Shown piece after piece: positions 60,740 through 62,517 of a stretch of 62,517 nucleotides of DNA (within the stretch, counting starts at the first letter, position 1; every line of letters begins with the position of its first letter). The position numbers and the translations under genes are program-made. The DNA lies in the NCBI RefSeq assembly GCF_030547185.1, contig NZ_JAUOQR010000014.1, positions 1 through 62,517 of the forward strand. Reading direction: 5' to 3'. The notes below the pieces were generated by a model. It was not told the DNA's origin, did no database searches, and saw only the letters and a list, made by a program, of their open reading frames with translations. The stretch is from Neptuniibacter sp. 1_MG-2023. GTDB taxonomy: Bacteria; Pseudomonadota; Gammaproteobacteria; Pseudomonadales; Balneatricaceae.

Positions 60740-61684
60740 TTATTCAGTATGATTTTGTGCTACTTCAGTAATGACACGGCGTATCCATTGATGCGCCACG
60801 TTATGCTGCAGAAGCGGACTCCAAGCCATTTTCAGTTCAAATTCAGGCACATCAAAAGGTGGCGTTTTCATCACTAAACGCGAGTTATTCGATTGGGACT
60901 GGGCTGCCGCTTTAGTCGGTATAGTGGCGATTAACCCTTTTTCCTCAGCCAACAACGCTGCTGATTGATAATGGCGCGTAAAAACGGAGATATGACGCTT
61001 CGCATGTAACTTCTCTAATGCCTCATCAACCCAACCTAAACGTTTAGTATCCTTCGGCGTAATCCCCATTCCAGCCCCCATCCCTGTTTTACTAACCCAA
61101 ACATGGCGTGCAAGCAGGTAAGTTTCTAAACGGAAATCATCGGCTATAGGGTTATCAACGGAAAAAAGGCAGGAAAAGCTGTCTCGCCATAATGTTTTCT
61201 GATGAAATGATTGTGGCATCGTATCAAAGCGGTTAATCACCAAGTCCACAAGCCCCTGCTCCACCTCCTGAAAACTCATATCACTCGGTGTAAGAATATC
61301 CAATACAATATTAGGTGCTTCTTCCCTTAGGCGGTTTAAGAGTCGCGGCATTAACGTCGACTCACCGTAGTCGCTGGTCATAATACGAAATACACGATCA
61401 CTGGACGCTGCATCAAAATTGGCTGCCGGCTCAATTACCTGCTCAACCGATGCTAATACCTGCCGCAATAGGGGCTGGAGACTTTGGGCTCGCTCAGTCG
61501 GCGCCATCCCTTCACTAGTTCTTACCAGCAAAGGATCACCGAATGTTTCGCGCAAGCGACGCAGGCCATTACTCATAGCAGGCTGCGTTATACCTAATAA
61601 ACTGGCAGAGCGAGTGACATTACGTTCACGTAATAAAATATCTAAATACACTAATAAATTTAAGTCGATCTTATCCAAATTCAT
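60740..61684 (-). CDS. LysR-family transcriptional regulator
   Basis: From the ATG at 61684 the protein has 314 residues: an N-terminal winged helix (LDKIDLNLLVYLDILLRERN, GITQPAMSNGLRRLRETFGD) and a periplasmic-binding-like effector domain. It resembles the NodD/LinR-type branch with the PLLVRTSEGMAPTERA signature. It is divergent from aceA with a 177-bp intergene, so it may regulate aceA. The frame continues 39 codons upstream without support. No strong ribosome site is visible. Confidence 0.88.
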   Translation of the reverse strand: MNLDKIDLNLLVYLDILLRERNVTRSASLLGITQPAMSNGLRRLRETFGDPLLVRTSEGMAPTERAQSLQPLLRQVLASVEQVIEPAANFDAASSDRVFRIMTSDYGESTLMPRLLNRLREEAPNIVLDILTPSDMSFQEVEQGLVDLVINRFDTMPQSFHQKTLWRDSFSCLFSVDNPIADDFRLETYLLARHVWVSKTGMGAGMGITPKDTKRLGWVDEALEKLHAKRHISVFTRHYQSAALLAEEKGLIATIPTKAAAQSQSNNSRLVMKTPPFDVPEFELKMAWSPLLQHNVAHQWIRRVITEVAQNHTE

Positions 61685-61751
61685 AGCAACGCCGCATAAA
61701 CACTGAAGAAAGCTAATAATACCACATCTACATTCACACAATAAATACTGC

Positions 61752-61770
61752 AAATAAGAGCCATTTATTT
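61752..61770. promoter_or_regulatory. Inverted repeat in the lysR-aceA intergene (1)
   Basis: AAATAA (61752-61757) and TTATTT (61765-61770) flank a 7-base spacer. A short AT-rich dyad of this kind could be a regulator or promoter element; it is weak evidence alone. Confidence 0.3.
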
Positions 61771-61820
61771 CAATTATGCGTCTCCACACACTAAAATCCA
61801 CATCGAAACTATTACAAAGG

Positions 61821-61837
61821 GCAACACAAAACGTTGC
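61821..61837. promoter_or_regulatory. Candidate LysR-type operator upstream of aceA (2)
   Basis: GCAAC (61821-61825) and GTTGC (61833-61837) form an exact dyad with a 7-base spacer, 25 bp before the aceA ATG. Interrupted dyads of this length are common LysR-family sites. Confidence 0.45.
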
Positions 61838-61861
61838 TCGAACATTATGGAAGGAATGAGC

Positions 61862-62517
61862 ATGTCTACACTAAACAAAGACATTGAAACTATCTCTGCT
61901 GCAAAAGCAGCTGCTGGTAGCCCTTGGGACGCTATCAATCCAGAATCTGCTGCACGTATGCGCGCTCAGAATAAATTCAAAACTGGCCTAGACATCGCTC
62001 AGTACACTGCAGACATTATGCGTGCTGACATGGCAGCATTTGATAAAGACAAATCCTTATACACTCAGTCATTAGGTTGCTGGCATGGTTTTGTTGGTCA
62101 GCAAAAAATGATCTCCATTAAGAAACATTTCGGTGGCAAAACTGACCGTCGTTACTTGTACCTTTCTGGTTGGATGGTTGCTGCGCTACGCTCTGAATTT
62201 GGTCCTCTTCCTGACCAATCTATGCACGAGAAAACAACCGTTGCTCACTTAGTTGAAGAGCTTTACACCTTCCTACGTCAAGCTGATGCACGTGAACTAG
62301 GCGGCCTATTCCGTGAACTAGACGCTGCACGTGAAGCAGGCGATTCTGCTGCTGAAGCTAAAATCCAAGATCAGATTGATAACCACGTGACTCACGTTGT
62401 GCCAATCATTGCAGATATCGATGCAGGTTTCGGTAACGCAGAAGCGACTTACCTAATGGCTAAGCAGATGATCGAAGCCGGTGCTTGTGCACTGCAGATC
62501 GAAAACCAAGTAGCTGA
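61862..62517 (+). CDS. aceA: Isocitrate lyase, N-terminal part (runs off the window)
   Basis: The frame from the ATG at 61862 (AAGGA site upstream) is open to the window end, giving about 218 residues. It begins MSTLNKDIETISAAKAAAGS and contains SLGCWHGFVGQQKMISIKKH, YLYLSGWMVAALRSEFG and VPIIADIDAGFGNAEATYLM, typical of the long (about 530 aa) isocitrate lyase of Pseudomonas and relatives. It cleaves isocitrate to glyoxylate and succinate for growth on acetate and fatty acids. The catalytic Cys motif lies beyond the window. It competes with icd for isocitrate. Confidence 0.95.
   Translation, partial: MSTLNKDIETISAAKAAAGSPWDAINPESAARMRAQNKFKTGLDIAQYTADIMRADMAAFDKDKSLYTQSLGCWHGFVGQQKMISIKKHFGGKTDRRYLYLSGWMVAALRSEFGPLPDQSMHEKTTVAHLVEELYTFLRQADARELGGLFRELDAAREAGDSAAEAKIQDQIDNHVTHVVPIIADIDAGFGNAEATYLMAKQMIEAGACALQIENQVA

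Overview
The window looks like chromosomal DNA of a marine gammaproteobacterium of the Oceanospirillales (Neptunomonas / Neptuniibacter / Amphritea-like). The reasons are the complete Na+-translocating NADH:quinone reductase (nqr) operon, the NhaB Na+/H+ antiporter, a monomeric NADP-isocitrate dehydrogenase, a GAPDH with a long N-terminal extension next to mfd, a PsrA regulator beside nagZ, and several gene orders that I recall from Pseudomonas. The genus is an inference. I saw no tRNA or rRNA gene, insertion sequence, prophage or CRISPR array. Almost all the DNA is ordinary core genome.

Layout. 1-445: the 3' end of a gene that looks like rne (RNase E), ending in a 51-bp in-frame tandem repeat. 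477-6339: a zinc-limitation island. Four genes (COG0523 GTPase, gamma-carbonic-anhydrase-like protein, threonyl-tRNA synthetase, dihydroorotase-like protein) run leftward from a perfect 22-bp palindrome. A Fur-family regulator runs rightward from the same region. 6499-6834: two very small genes, one an OXLD1-like Cys-rich protein. 7246-9474: icd. 9584-18217: sthA, nqrM, apbE and nqrFEDCBA, all on the minus strand, forming a redox and sodium-energetics block. 18544-25029: gap, mfd, csiV and hpt. 25098-28400: psrA, a cytoplasmic YkuD protein, nagZ and an MscS channel, an operon that links envelope stress and peptidoglycan recycling. 28531-32550: sohB, an SCP2 protein, nudC and nhaB. 32639-37406: dnaQ, rnhA and a methyltransferase on the minus strand; gloB, mltD and a small membrane protein on the plus strand. 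37534-43176: the yejABEF peptide importer. 43375-45586: type II NADH dehydrogenase, an unknown protein and a bacteriohemerythrin. 45852-49772: a periplasmic von Willebrand A protein with a histidine kinase and response regulator. 49813-57319: moaE, then nudJ-mnmA-hflD-purB, then alpha/beta hydrolase-trmJ-small helical protein-roxA. 57320-59482: an AT-rich gap, rnk and three small poorly known genes. 59595-62517: a periplasmic beta-propeller protein, and a LysR regulator divergent from the truncated start of aceA (isocitrate lyase).

How the genes fit together. Central redox metabolism is strongly represented: Icd makes NADPH, SthA balances NADPH and NADH, Nqr and Ndh are alternative NADH entry points to the quinone pool (one pumping Na+, one not), NhaB returns Na+, and aceA opens the glyoxylate bypass opposite Icd. 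ApbE and NqrM beside nqr supply the covalent FMN and the metal-site maturation that Nqr needs. The most system-like regions are the zinc-sparing island, the PsrA/YkuD/NagZ operon, and the vWA-kinase-regulator operon, whose input signal I cannot name. No wholly new system was found; the vWA two-component operon is the best candidate for undescribed function.
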